From assembly GCF_022953055.1 (NCBI RefSeq), contig NZ_JALJEJ010000003.1, positions 186,001 through 250,000 on the forward strand: DNA of 64,000 nucleotides, in the 5' to 3' direction. The notes below the pieces were generated by a model, which saw nothing but the letters and a program-made list of their open reading frames with translations, did not search any database and was not told the origin of the DNA. The stretch's first letter is position 1. Each line of letters starts with the position of its first letter. Origin of the DNA: Mucilaginibacter straminoryzae (lineage in GTDB: Bacteria; Bacteroidota; Bacteroidia; Sphingobacteriales; Sphingobacteriaceae). The translations under genes were made by a program, and so were the position numbers. Positions 54,692 through 63,507 of this stretch are shown in pieces.

Positions 54692-55792
54692 ATGCCTGTA
54701 GTTCTATTAATTGAAGATGAAAGGATTATCCGTGAAAATACACAGGAAATGCTCGAAGCAAATGGTTACCGGTGCATTACCGCGGCAGATGGGCGGGTTG
54801 GGTTGGAGATTGCAAAGAAACAGGGGCCGGATCTGATTGTCTGCGACGTGATGCTACCATACCTGTCTGGCTTTGAGGTTAAAGAACAACTCAACGAGGT
54901 AAGAAATCGTAAAGATATCCCCTTTATTTATCTTACCGCAAAATCTGAACGTGAAGATCTGCGCCGGGGGATGGACCTGGGTGCCGCAGATTACATTACC
55001 AAGCCATTTAAAATTAACGAGTTACTAAAATCTATCGACCGGCGGCTGTTTGAAAAGAAAGCACTGGAAGAAAAGGTAAATGACCAGGTGACTGATATGC
55101 TGGCTAACTTCGTGCAAATTGCACGGCATGAATGCAACACACCGCTGAACGCAATCATCAATTTATCTGAATTCATCGGCGAATCCGGGCAGGATACGGC
55201 CGAATGCGTAGAGGAACTTGCCAAATGCATCAATATGTCTGGTAAGCGGTTATCTAAAACCTTAAACAACCTGATCGAAGTAATCAGCATTAAACACTAC
55301 CATAACGAAGATATTTCTTGTTATAAACATTTTGATCTTACGCACACCGTAGAACGTGTGGTATCTGAACAGGCAGAAGCTTTTGACAGGCTATCTGACG
55401 TTGAATTTGAACTGGTTAAGATCTACTGCGATACTATTCTTGAAGAAGACTTTCAGAACATGGTTACAGAGTTGGTGAATAATTCCTTTAAATATTCACT
55501 TCCTAATTCAAAGATCCATATCACCCTAAAAGAAGCAGGCGAGCAAAGAAATATAGAGCTTACTGTTTCCAACTGGGCTAAGGTAAGAACTGTTTTCTCG
55601 ACTGAAGATATCCGGCCTTTTAAACAATTTAAACGACAGGTTTTTGAACAACAAGGAAGCGGGCTTGGCCTGTACCTGGTTAAACTAATCTGCCAGCGCT
55701 ACAATGGCACCTTGGAAATTAAATGTTCAGAAACCGGGTATTTCACGGCAACAACAATCTTCAACCGCCATCAAGATGGGATAAGGCAATGA
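54692..55792 (+). CDS. Receiver-histidine kinase hybrid with degenerate ATP site
   Basis: 366 aa. N-terminal receiver (LLIEDE, phospho-Asp in VCDVMLPYLSG, IYLTAKS, Lys in YITKPF), then a HisKA-like helix pair with histidine in ARHECNTPLNAI, then a HATPase-like domain with N-box TELVNNSFKYS and G2 GSGLGLYLVKLI. The G1 box (DxGxG) is missing: the place reads VSNWAKVR. It may be a pseudokinase or phosphotransfer protein. Cytoplasmic. Stop overlaps the next start (ATGA). Confidence 0.9.
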   Translation: MPVVLLIEDERIIRENTQEMLEANGYRCITAADGRVGLEIAKKQGPDLIVCDVMLPYLSGFEVKEQLNEVRNRKDIPFIYLTAKSEREDLRRGMDLGAADYITKPFKINELLKSIDRRLFEKKALEEKVNDQVTDMLANFVQIARHECNTPLNAIINLSEFIGESGQDTAECVEELAKCINMSGKRLSKTLNNLIEVISIKHYHNEDISCYKHFDLTHTVERVVSEQAEAFDRLSDVEFELVKIYCDTILEEDFQNMVTELVNNSFKYSLPNSKIHITLKEAGEQRNIELTVSNWAKVRTVFSTEDIRPFKQFKRQVFEQQGSGLGLYLVKLICQRYNGTLEIKCSETGYFTATTIFNRHQDGIRQ

Positions 55793-57264
55793 CGCAACAA
55801 GAGGAAAACAACCTTTCTTATGATACCTGCCGTAACCTGATTGATAACATTGATGAAATCATTTTTCAAACAGACACGGAAGGTAAATGGCTGTTTCTGA
55901 ATAAGCGCTGGACGAGTATCTTAGGGTACGAAGTAAAGGATTCAATAGGTCAACCTTTTTTAAAATACGTTTATCAGCCGGACATAAAGCATCATTATCA
56001 ACTGCATCGTTCTGGTGCTCATAGTAAAATCAACTATAATGGATTTGAGATCAGGTACGTAGCCAAAAACGGTGAACTGGTCTGGATGAAAGTACATGCC
56101 ATTAACCAACAAGATGAGCGTGGAAACATTATCGGAATAACCGGAACGTTGCGCGATATCACCGCCTATAAAAAAACCCAGGAATTAGTAGAACTGGTAT
56201 CAAATAATATCTGTGACCTGGTATGTTTGCATGACAGGTATACCAATTTTCAATATGTTTCTCCCTCTATAACTTCTATTGCCGGTTATTTACCCGCGGA
56301 GTTGTTAAATAAAAATCCATATAGTTATTTCCACCCGGAGGATATTGAGAAATACCACGAACACCAGCAGCAAATTACCAATAATCCTGAACTTCGCGAA
56401 CACTATGTTACTTATCGTTTCAGGGCTAAAAGTGGGCAATACCGTTGGTTTGAAACTAATACCAAGCCCATCTGGAACGAGGCGCAGGAACTAAGCGGAT
56501 ACGTCACCACCTCGCGGCTGATCAATTTGCGAAAAGAGGCGGAAGACCAAGCCATTTTAACCTTACAAAGAGAACGTGAACTTAATCAGAAAAAGTCGCG
56601 TTTTGTAAATTTTGTCTCGCACGAATTCCGCACGCCGCTGGCCAGTATTTCTTCAAGTATAGAATTGATGGAGATGTACGTAGATAGAAATGGAACCGAT
56701 CATAAGGCACTAAAGCGGCACCTGCGAAATGTAATGAGCGAGGTTGACCGCATCAGTTTACTTATTGAAGAAGTGTTAATAGTGGGAAAGATAGAATCTG
56801 ATGGCTTCGACTGCAAAAGGGAACCAGTTTCTATAGAAGATATGGTTGCCTCTGTAATAGAAGTGATCGAAAAAGTTCAGGTTGATAACCGGAAAGCAGA
56901 GCTGAAAATAAACGGTCCTCCGACACTAACAATGGCCGATCCCATGCTACTCAGGCATGCGGTGAGTAACCTGGTTTCCAACGCGTTCAAATATTCGTAT
57001 GATAAACCGCCCCCTATAGTCGAAATTAATTTTGAGCAAAAAGAAGCGGTAATTAAAGTAATCGATTCTGGGATAGGGATTCCCCTGAGAGATCAGAAAA
57101 ATATATTTAAACCATTTTTCCGGTCAGAAAATGCGCGTTCCATCAATGGTACCGGCCTGGGTATGTTCATCACCAAATACTTCATAGATCTTCAGGGTGG
57201 TAAGCTAACGTTTAAAAGCAGCGATAAGGGATCTGAATTTACGATCCGTCTTAATTATGTATAA
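55789..57264 (+). CDS. PAS-PAS histidine kinase
   Basis: 491 aa from the ATG at 55789, which overlaps the previous stop; the longer frame to 55723 is discarded. Two PAS domains with PAC ends (about residues 15-130, GITGTLRDITAYKK; and 135-260, SGYVTTSRLINLRKEAE), HisKA with VSHEFRTPLASIS, and a complete HATPase (NLVSNAFKYS, DSGIGIP, GTGLGMFI). No membrane helix, so it senses a cytoplasmic signal. Last gene of the operon. Confidence 0.93.
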   Translation: MTQQEENNLSYDTCRNLIDNIDEIIFQTDTEGKWLFLNKRWTSILGYEVKDSIGQPFLKYVYQPDIKHHYQLHRSGAHSKINYNGFEIRYVAKNGELVWMKVHAINQQDERGNIIGITGTLRDITAYKKTQELVELVSNNICDLVCLHDRYTNFQYVSPSITSIAGYLPAELLNKNPYSYFHPEDIEKYHEHQQQITNNPELREHYVTYRFRAKSGQYRWFETNTKPIWNEAQELSGYVTTSRLINLRKEAEDQAILTLQRERELNQKKSRFVNFVSHEFRTPLASISSSIELMEMYVDRNGTDHKALKRHLRNVMSEVDRISLLIEEVLIVGKIESDGFDCKREPVSIEDMVASVIEVIEKVQVDNRKAELKINGPPTLTMADPMLLRHAVSNLVSNAFKYSYDKPPPIVEINFEQKEAVIKVIDSGIGIPLRDQKNIFKPFFRSENARSINGTGLGMFITKYFIDLQGGKLTFKSSDKGSEFTIRLNYV

Positions 57265-57620
57265 TACTGCTACGCGAACTAATTCTAATTTCTCTAAAAT
57301 TCAATTATTCTTCAGAACAAGCAAGCTATGTAAAAACGGCGCCTCAGTACCGGCATTTCACGGTCTTCGGCGCCGTAAGGTTTTTTAGAGGTTACCCCTC
57401 TTGTCGTCAGTGATTGAACGATTTGGTCAGAAGCGTCGAAAATGCCTTATAGTTTCAGCTTATCAATGTAGCCCCTTAAGCATACAAATGACAATGTTCA
57501 CTATATCCATTAGTCACCGATTTTGTTCAAAAAACCCTAAATGAACAATTATTTAAACCTCTTACCTGGATTATAGGAGTTAGATGTTCCAGGACAAATC
57601 CGGAATCGCTCCGGAAGCTA
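57265..57620. other. Gap after the kinase operon
   Basis: No gene seen. Begins with the operon terminator (57336-57386); the rest is AT-rich and includes a short repeat TCCGGA-ATCGC-TCCGGA (57599-57615) that could be a weak terminator for the gene on the minus strand. Confidence 0.5.
57336..57386 (+). terminator. Terminator of the response-regulator/kinase operon
   Basis: ACGGCGCC (57336-57343) pairs with GGCGCCGT (57369-57376), with an inner ACCG/CGGT pairing; followed by AAGGTTTTTT. Confidence 0.82.
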
Positions 57621-57995
57621 TTACAGAAGAACGACTTTGATTACCTGCTTTTTAAAGGTTTTCTTTTTATCCGGTGATAAAAAGGTATTGCGGATTACAC
57701 CTGTCAGTGATGCTGCCTCGGTGCAAGAAAAAGTACCCTGGCCGATAACGATCTTTTTGTCCTCTAATACGATATGACCACGTTTCCATACCAGCGCAGT
57801 ATGCTTATCGCTCATTAATGCATAAAAAATACACGGAACGGTATCAAGAACTGGTGCTGCCTTTACACCGGCACTATTACCTACACCGCTTTTCACCGGC
57901 TTTGCAGTATGATGTGCCATTCCTGGTCGGGTGATTGAGAGGCAACTAACAAAAACTAAAACGGGGATTACATACTTTGTAAATGTGTTTTTCAT
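57621..57995 (-). CDS. Hypothetical secreted protein
   Basis: 124 aa with a signal-like N-terminus (MKNTFTKYVIPVLVFVSCLS). Mature part has a Lys-rich middle and ends in Lys-rich DKKKTFKKQVIKVVLL; two Cys (VPCIFY, FSCTEA) might form a disulfide. No family recognised. Possibly an accessory of the neighbouring cluster, but that is guesswork. Confidence 0.6.
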   Translation of the reverse strand: MKNTFTKYVIPVLVFVSCLSITRPGMAHHTAKPVKSGVGNSAGVKAAPVLDTVPCIFYALMSDKHTALVWKRGHIVLEDKKIVIGQGTFSCTEAASLTGVIRNTFLSPDKKKTFKKQVIKVVLL

Positions 57996-58298
57996 TTCCT
58001 ATCTGTTTTTTAGTTTAATCAATACTGTAAATCTCCTTTAAATATCAGGGCAAGTAAATACCTTAAACAGGGCAGGAATAAATTTTCAAGCAAATAAGTA
58101 CAAATCTTAAGATTGAAGAGACATTAGAAAAAGCTTTAATTCGTACGGAGTAGTCAGTGTAGATCGATCAGAAAAGCACTGAATTCTATATCGCTATTTT
58201 AGATACAAAAAGAACAAGTAACGTCTTCCGTTACTTGTTCCTCAGCATCGAATTTGAAATTAGTTAGGACAGACCAGCTACGTAGGCAGCGCTAACAT
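57996..58298. other. Intergenic gap between hypothetical gene and GH89 gene
   Basis: No ORF. Contains a pair of related sequences (CCTTTAAATATCAGGGCAAG near 58034 and CCTTAAACAGGGCAGG near 58061) that could be a direct-repeat operator, including the half-site ATACCTTAAA at 58058-58067 shared with the palindromes at 53317, plus the terminator of the GH89 operon. Confidence 0.45.
58206..58240 (-). terminator. Terminator of the GH89-symporter-HGSNAT unit
   Basis: Minus-strand perfect 12-bp stem GAACAAGTAACG-GAAGA-CGTTACTTGTTC, then TTTTTGT, ~60 bases after the GH89 stop. Confidence 0.88.
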
Positions 58299-60521
58299 TT
58301 ATTTGGAAATACCTTCGGCATAAACGGCATTTATCCTGGTCCAGTATTTTTCAAATAGCGACTTCGCCATTACTACACTATTTCCTTTCGTGGTGATTGG
58401 ATAATCTTTCCTCGCGTTTACCCATTTCCATTCCCAATCTTTTATTTGGGTGGTGAACTGGTTGTCGTCGAAATGCTTTTTACCCTCTATGTCCTGCTGT
58501 AGCTGCGCAATAAACTGTTCCCAACGTGGTTTATAGAAATCAGAAAGTAAACCGCTCCATTGCTTACAGGCGTACTCGTTTAACGGGCAGTCTTTATCGC
58601 CCCAAAGGGTAATTAAATCTTTAGCATTAAATTCGTAAAGTAATTTTTCTTTCGGCGTAATTCCCCAGCTTCTCGCATCAGCTACCCACTTACCCAACAA
58701 GAAGTCTTTACGCGTTGCCAGTAGCCGATCCATATCATTAATCAGTTCCAAAAACTGGGCGCTGTATTTTTTAAAACCTTTAATATCCTTCCGTTTGTAG
58801 GCAGCCGCCATTTTCTGTTGCAAAGGCAGGGCATAATTAGCCAATACCTGACGGGTAACATCTACCAGATCAAACCGGTAACCATCGCTCGCCTGCAGAT
58901 CGTTAGCGGCCTTTACTAAGGCTTCCCACGCAGGAAGCAGATCGGCATCCTTATAATTCAGTTTGGTACGGGCCCACCGTGATGAACTATCTAAAGTAGG
59001 CCTCGCCTGGATGATAGATTCGGCACCGTCCCTAATGTATTTATCAGCAGGCACAGAGTAAACGGTTTTATGCAGTATCTCCCACGCTTTAGTAGCCTCA
59101 GTATTATCCTTACTGTAACGGTTACGGATGTAGCCAGTCAACCAAGTTTTCGTATTTATTGGCTCGCTGCGCCAGGTGTTGTCCGTTAACAGTTCATAAA
59201 TAACAGGGTTCTGCTCTATACCTTCCATGGTTAAACCAATACCGGTAAGCTTACCGCTTCGCGGGTCTTTAAGTGCAGCAGCGGGCTCGGTAGCAACCGC
59301 ATCAAGACGGCCAAACAGGTTGGTATTTGCGCCGAAGTTATTCAGCATGTTCCAGATCCAGGGTTTACCGTAGAAAGCACTGGTACGTTTCCAAACCGGT
59401 TCTATTTCCGTCGCAAGATCCAGGATGATCATCTTGTCATTCGGTACAGCCTTTAGTAAGGCTTCAGTTTGCGCGTCTTTCCAGAATTTGCGATCACTGT
59501 AGAACAGCCAGCCCTGCATTACCCATACTGCTTTGCTATCTACCTGCCGCATCCCTTCGTAGATTCGCGCACTTAATTTTTCTAGATAAGCAGGCTCGTC
59601 AGACGGCGGCTCGTTTTCGTTGAAGGTATCAGCAGAATAGTAATGATCCGTCCCTAATAGTTGTGTTTGCTTTTGCAGGAATAGTTTCCCGATGCGCGCA
59701 AATAAAGGATCTTCAGAATCCAGAATATAGGTATCAGCGAAGCCGTTTTTCCAGTTGGTGGTCTTTAGTTTAGCATTAGGGAACCGTTCTTTAAAAGACG
59801 CAGGCACGTGACCGGTAAAGGCAGGTAGTACCGGCTTCATACCTAATGCACGTTCACGATCCAGTATTTTCTTTTGCAGCGCCATGTGTTTCTGCATCCA
59901 GTTTAATGGAAGCGGGCCACCCCAGGCATCCATATTTCCCATCCAGAACCAAGAGAAATAAGCCGGGCCGGTAAAGAACCCTTTCAATTCCTCGTCAGTA
60001 AAGCCCAAATCTTTATATACCAGGTACCAAGTGTATTCTTCGCCGGTGATGGCCAGTGGCATGTTAATGCCATGAAGCGCCATCCAGTCTATTTCTTTTT
60101 CCCATCGCGACCAATCCCACCAACTCATACTGTAATTGAAAGTACAGTAGTTCAGGTAGTAACGAAGCTGATAAGGGGTACTTTTAACCACGCGTTTTGC
60201 TATAACCGGCAATTTTGCGGGCAGGTTTAAGTTGGTACCGTTCCAGGTAACCTGGCAGTGGCAGTATGCGGTAAGGTAATAATATAACGCAGATGCTAAC
60301 GCAACGCCGCTATTGCCTTTCAGAACAATCTTTCCGTTGCGGCTTTCAAGTTCAAAAGCATCTTTTTCTTTTGCTTTTGTTGTTTCAATAACAAAGCTGC
60401 GGTAATGGCCTGGCAATAAACGTTTGATCAGGCCGGCTGTTGCTTGTGTTGATGTTTGTGCTTTTGCAGCAAAAGCTGCAAGTGTAATGGTGATAACTAA
60501 TAATGTCTTTTTTATAACCAT
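58299..60521 (-). CDS. Alpha-N-acetylglucosaminidase (GH89, NAGLU-like)
   Basis: 740 aa from the ATG at 60521, with signal peptide (MVIKKTLLVITITLAAFAAKAQ). GH89 layout: N-terminal beta domain, then the catalytic barrel with YYLNYCTFNYSMSWWDWSRW, PLAITGEEY, and glutamates in FNENEPPSD and GIGLTMEGIEQNP (the second is the family catalytic region), then a helical C-terminus. Removes terminal alpha-GlcNAc from glycans such as heparan sulfate or mucin-type chains. Directly downstream of the symporter gene, 11 bases. Confidence 0.93.
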   Translation of the reverse strand: MVIKKTLLVITITLAAFAAKAQTSTQATAGLIKRLLPGHYRSFVIETTKAKEKDAFELESRNGKIVLKGNSGVALASALYYYLTAYCHCQVTWNGTNLNLPAKLPVIAKRVVKSTPYQLRYYLNYCTFNYSMSWWDWSRWEKEIDWMALHGINMPLAITGEEYTWYLVYKDLGFTDEELKGFFTGPAYFSWFWMGNMDAWGGPLPLNWMQKHMALQKKILDRERALGMKPVLPAFTGHVPASFKERFPNAKLKTTNWKNGFADTYILDSEDPLFARIGKLFLQKQTQLLGTDHYYSADTFNENEPPSDEPAYLEKLSARIYEGMRQVDSKAVWVMQGWLFYSDRKFWKDAQTEALLKAVPNDKMIILDLATEIEPVWKRTSAFYGKPWIWNMLNNFGANTNLFGRLDAVATEPAAALKDPRSGKLTGIGLTMEGIEQNPVIYELLTDNTWRSEPINTKTWLTGYIRNRYSKDNTEATKAWEILHKTVYSVPADKYIRDGAESIIQARPTLDSSSRWARTKLNYKDADLLPAWEALVKAANDLQASDGYRFDLVDVTRQVLANYALPLQQKMAAAYKRKDIKGFKKYSAQFLELINDMDRLLATRKDFLLGKWVADARSWGITPKEKLLYEFNAKDLITLWGDKDCPLNEYACKQWSGLLSDFYKPRWEQFIAQLQQDIEGKKHFDDNQFTTQIKDWEWKWVNARKDYPITTKGNSVVMAKSLFEKYWTRINAVYAEGISK

Positions 60522-60532
60522 ATTTTTATTTT

Positions 60533-62161
60533 TTACCAAAAGGCAGTGTATAAGGCAGTGAGTACTCCGGTGATGATGATGGCGCCTACCGCAAAGCTGC
60601 GGCTAACGCGGAACATAGAGGTATCTACCTCTATCTGGTGTTCTGGGCCTGATTGCTTGCTTCCGGCTAAACTGATGATGACCATCAATACCACGATTAC
60701 AACAAAATCGATCATCATCCTGTCCAGAAAAGGATAATCCGGGAAAGCGCCATTAGTCCATTTCGGCAGGAATTTCAACAACGTAGAAAATGGGATGGTA
60801 AACAGCGCACCCATCATTGCTGCTGCGGCAGTGGTACGCTTCCAGTAAAAACCTAACAGAAAGATCGCCAATACACCTGGTGCGATAAAGCCCACGTACT
60901 CTTGTATAAACTGATAAGCTTGGTCGAGCGAACGTAAGGCCGGCGCTACCAACCCACCGATAATCATGGCCACCACCACCGCAATACGGCCGGTAAATAC
61001 CAGTTTCTTCTCGCTTTGGTTTTTGTTGATATACTTTCGGTAGATGTCTAATGAAAAGATAGTTGAGATACTATTGGCCTTACCCGCTAACGATGCGACA
61101 ATAGCAGCGGTAAGTGCGGCAAAGGCAACACCCTTCAAACCGGTAGGTAAAAGGTTCATCAGCGTAGGATAAGCATGGTCTGGTTTTACCACCCCGCCTT
61201 CAGACATCTCGGCGACAAATAAACCTTTGCTATGCAGCACGTACATTACAATACCGGGCAGCACGGCAATAACCGGAACCAGTAGTTTTAAAAATGCAGC
61301 AAACAAAATACCCTTGCGCGCAGTCGGCAAATCAGCGCCAAGCGCTCTTTGCACAATGTATTGGTTACACCCCCAGTAAGCCAGGTTGTTTACCAGCATC
61401 CCCCCTATTAAAACAGACATACCCGGCAATTCCTTGTAGTATTTATCAGTAGGCTTAAAGATCATGTGGAAGTGTTCAGGCGCTTCTTTCCGGAGAACTC
61501 CCAAAGCCTTAATAATATTACTACCATAACCATAGTTTTGCGCTAACAGGTACAGGGCAAGGTAAGTGGTCACTAAACCCCCGATAATCAATACCAATAC
61601 CTGGATTACGTCGGTATAACCAATCACCTTCATACCGGCAAGCGTAACGATGGTAGAGAACACACACAGGCCAATAATACACCATTCAAAGCTGATGGAA
61701 GAAATAGAAGATATGGCCAACGCACCCAAATACAGGATAGAGGTCAGGTTAACGAAAACGTAAACCAGCAACCAGAATATCGCCATAATGGTACTTACCT
61801 GGTCATTATACCTTCGCGATAGAAATTGCGGCATGGTATATATCCTGTTCTTCAGATAAACAGGGATGATAAATACCGCTACAATAATTAGCGCCGCGGC
61901 AGACATCCATTCATAAGATGAAATAGCCAGACCAAGTGCAAAGCCTGAACCCGACATACCAATAAAGTGTTCCGCAGAAATATTTGAAGCGATGAGTGAG
62001 GCACCGATGGCCCACCAAGTTAATGAACCTTCTGCCAGAAAATATTCCTGTGCATCAAGCTCTTTTGCTCTTCTTTTGTAATAAATGTAGTAGCCGTAAG
62101 TAGCCACAATTACAAAGTAAATGAAGAAGACAATAATATCAGCAGTCTGTAATTTACTCAT
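60533..62161 (-). CDS. Sodium/solute symporter (SSS family)
   Basis: 542 aa, about 13-14 membrane helices. LeuT-fold SSS family (vSGLT-like): FLAEGSLTWWAIGASLIASN in helix 1, ISAEHFIGMSGSG, and MPQFLSRRYN. Probably imports the sugar released by the GH89 enzyme with Na+. Sits between the HGSNAT-like and GH89 genes; gaps are 32 and 11 bases, consistent with one transcript. Confidence 0.92.
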   Translation of the reverse strand: MSKLQTADIIVFFIYFVIVATYGYYIYYKRRAKELDAQEYFLAEGSLTWWAIGASLIASNISAEHFIGMSGSGFALGLAISSYEWMSAAALIIVAVFIIPVYLKNRIYTMPQFLSRRYNDQVSTIMAIFWLLVYVFVNLTSILYLGALAISSISSISFEWCIIGLCVFSTIVTLAGMKVIGYTDVIQVLVLIIGGLVTTYLALYLLAQNYGYGSNIIKALGVLRKEAPEHFHMIFKPTDKYYKELPGMSVLIGGMLVNNLAYWGCNQYIVQRALGADLPTARKGILFAAFLKLLVPVIAVLPGIVMYVLHSKGLFVAEMSEGGVVKPDHAYPTLMNLLPTGLKGVAFAALTAAIVASLAGKANSISTIFSLDIYRKYINKNQSEKKLVFTGRIAVVVAMIIGGLVAPALRSLDQAYQFIQEYVGFIAPGVLAIFLLGFYWKRTTAAAAMMGALFTIPFSTLLKFLPKWTNGAFPDYPFLDRMMIDFVVIVVLMVIISLAGSKQSGPEHQIEVDTSMFRVSRSFAVGAIIITGVLTALYTAFW

Positions 62162-62193
62162 GTATAGGTTTAAACTGGTAAAAATATAACCTT

Positions 62194-63399
62194 TTATAAC
62201 TTAAGGAATAGTTTTCTAAGGTATAAAAATCGCAGTAAGATTAATTGGATTAATAAAACGCCCGTCCACAAAAGCGCGCGCTCCCAAATAGGTGGAGCCA
62301 TTTTTACCAATCCGCCAAAGATAAATTGTGATGTAGATAAGAAGTTAACTGCACCATGCGCGGCAAGGTAGATCAAAATAGAATTCGTACCGATCCACAC
62401 GAATGGGCGGCACCATTTCTGGATACCAGCAACATCAATAACACCGTAAAAGCACGAAAACAGTAACAAGCTCCATCCCCCGGCGTACAGCGTAAATGAG
62501 CTGGTCCACAAGGTTTTGTTGATCGGAAAAATGACGTTCCATGCTAAGCCGATTAAAAGCAGCACAACACCTGCAATAAACATCGTTAGCATTTTTTTTA
62601 CTGCGGCTATGTTCTTTGTTCCGGGTAGTAAAAACGTTCCGGTAAATACCCCTAATAAAGCAGTCGCAATAGCAGGTATGGTAGAAAGCAACCCTTCGGG
62701 GTCGTATATTTTACGGTGTAACTTACCGGGTAAAAAATGCTGATCGATATAAGAAACCAAGCTACCTTCTTTAGTTAATACACCTGGTCCATGTCCGGGC
62801 ACCGGGACTAATGTCAGCAACAGCCAGTAACCAATTAATATTACGGCGAACCATACCATCTGCCATTCTAATTTGCAGTTAAGGTAGATCAGTGCGGCAA
62901 AAAAACAACTTAATGCAATTCGGCCAAGTACACTTGCAAAACGCGTATGCTCATACCCCTGGAACTTTAACGCACCGTTAACCACCATTCCCAACAAAAT
63001 CAGCAGCACGGTGCGCTTGATTAATTGCATATAACGGCGACGTTTAACCGCGGGATCAGTAATATTCTTGTAAGAGAAAGGCATAGATACCCCCGCGATA
63101 AATATAAAAAGCGGGAAAATCAGATCGTAAAAGGTAAAACCGTTCCATACCGAATGATGCAATTGGTTGCTGATGCCTACTGCGATCTGCTCGATAAAAG
63201 ATAAACGGCTGTCCGTTGCAATCTGCCAATCAATGGTATTTTGAACGAGGCTATATTTCTGCTTCACCACATCTGCAAAACCGTGAAATATCTCTTCACC
63301 ACTCACGATCCAGAACATATCGAAACCGCGGAGCGCGTCAAGTGAAATCAATCTGGGCTGCTTTAATGCCGATTGTATGGTGGCTGCGCCTTCTGCCAT
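62194..63399 (-). CDS. HGSNAT-like membrane acetyltransferase (DUF5009)
   Basis: 401 aa from the ATG at 63399; the longer frame starts with TTG and crosses a promoter-like sequence. About ten membrane helices; N-terminal LISLDALRGFDMFWIV and the key segment HHSVWNGFTFYDLIFPLFIF, which aligns with the active-site His region of human heparan-alpha-glucosaminide N-acetyltransferase. That enzyme transfers acetyl from acetyl-CoA across a membrane to terminal glucosamine. Bacterial role unproven. It lies directly in front of the symporter and NAGLU homologue. Confidence 0.85.
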   Translation of the reverse strand: MAEGAATIQSALKQPRLISLDALRGFDMFWIVSGEEIFHGFADVVKQKYSLVQNTIDWQIATDSRLSFIEQIAVGISNQLHHSVWNGFTFYDLIFPLFIFIAGVSMPFSYKNITDPAVKRRRYMQLIKRTVLLILLGMVVNGALKFQGYEHTRFASVLGRIALSCFFAALIYLNCKLEWQMVWFAVILIGYWLLLTLVPVPGHGPGVLTKEGSLVSYIDQHFLPGKLHRKIYDPEGLLSTIPAIATALLGVFTGTFLLPGTKNIAAVKKMLTMFIAGVVLLLIGLAWNVIFPINKTLWTSSFTLYAGGWSLLLFSCFYGVIDVAGIQKWCRPFVWIGTNSILIYLAAHGAVNFLSTSQFIFGGLVKMAPPIWERALLWTGVLLIQLILLRFLYLRKLFLKL

Positions 63400-63456
63400 A
63401 GTTGTTTTACGGGTGTTATTTAAATTTAAAGATAGGGTTTGCAATAGTTATGCTAT

Positions 63457-63488
63457 AAAAAAACCTCCGGCGCAAGCACCGAAGGTTT
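63457..63488 (-). terminator. Terminator after the SusD gene
   Basis: Minus-strand AACCTTCGGTG-CTTG-CGCCGGAGGTT (two G-U pairs), then TTTTTTTAT. Separates SusD from the HGSNAT-like gene. Confidence 0.83.
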
Positions 63489-63507
63489 TGATAAAGTTGT
63501 TAACGGA

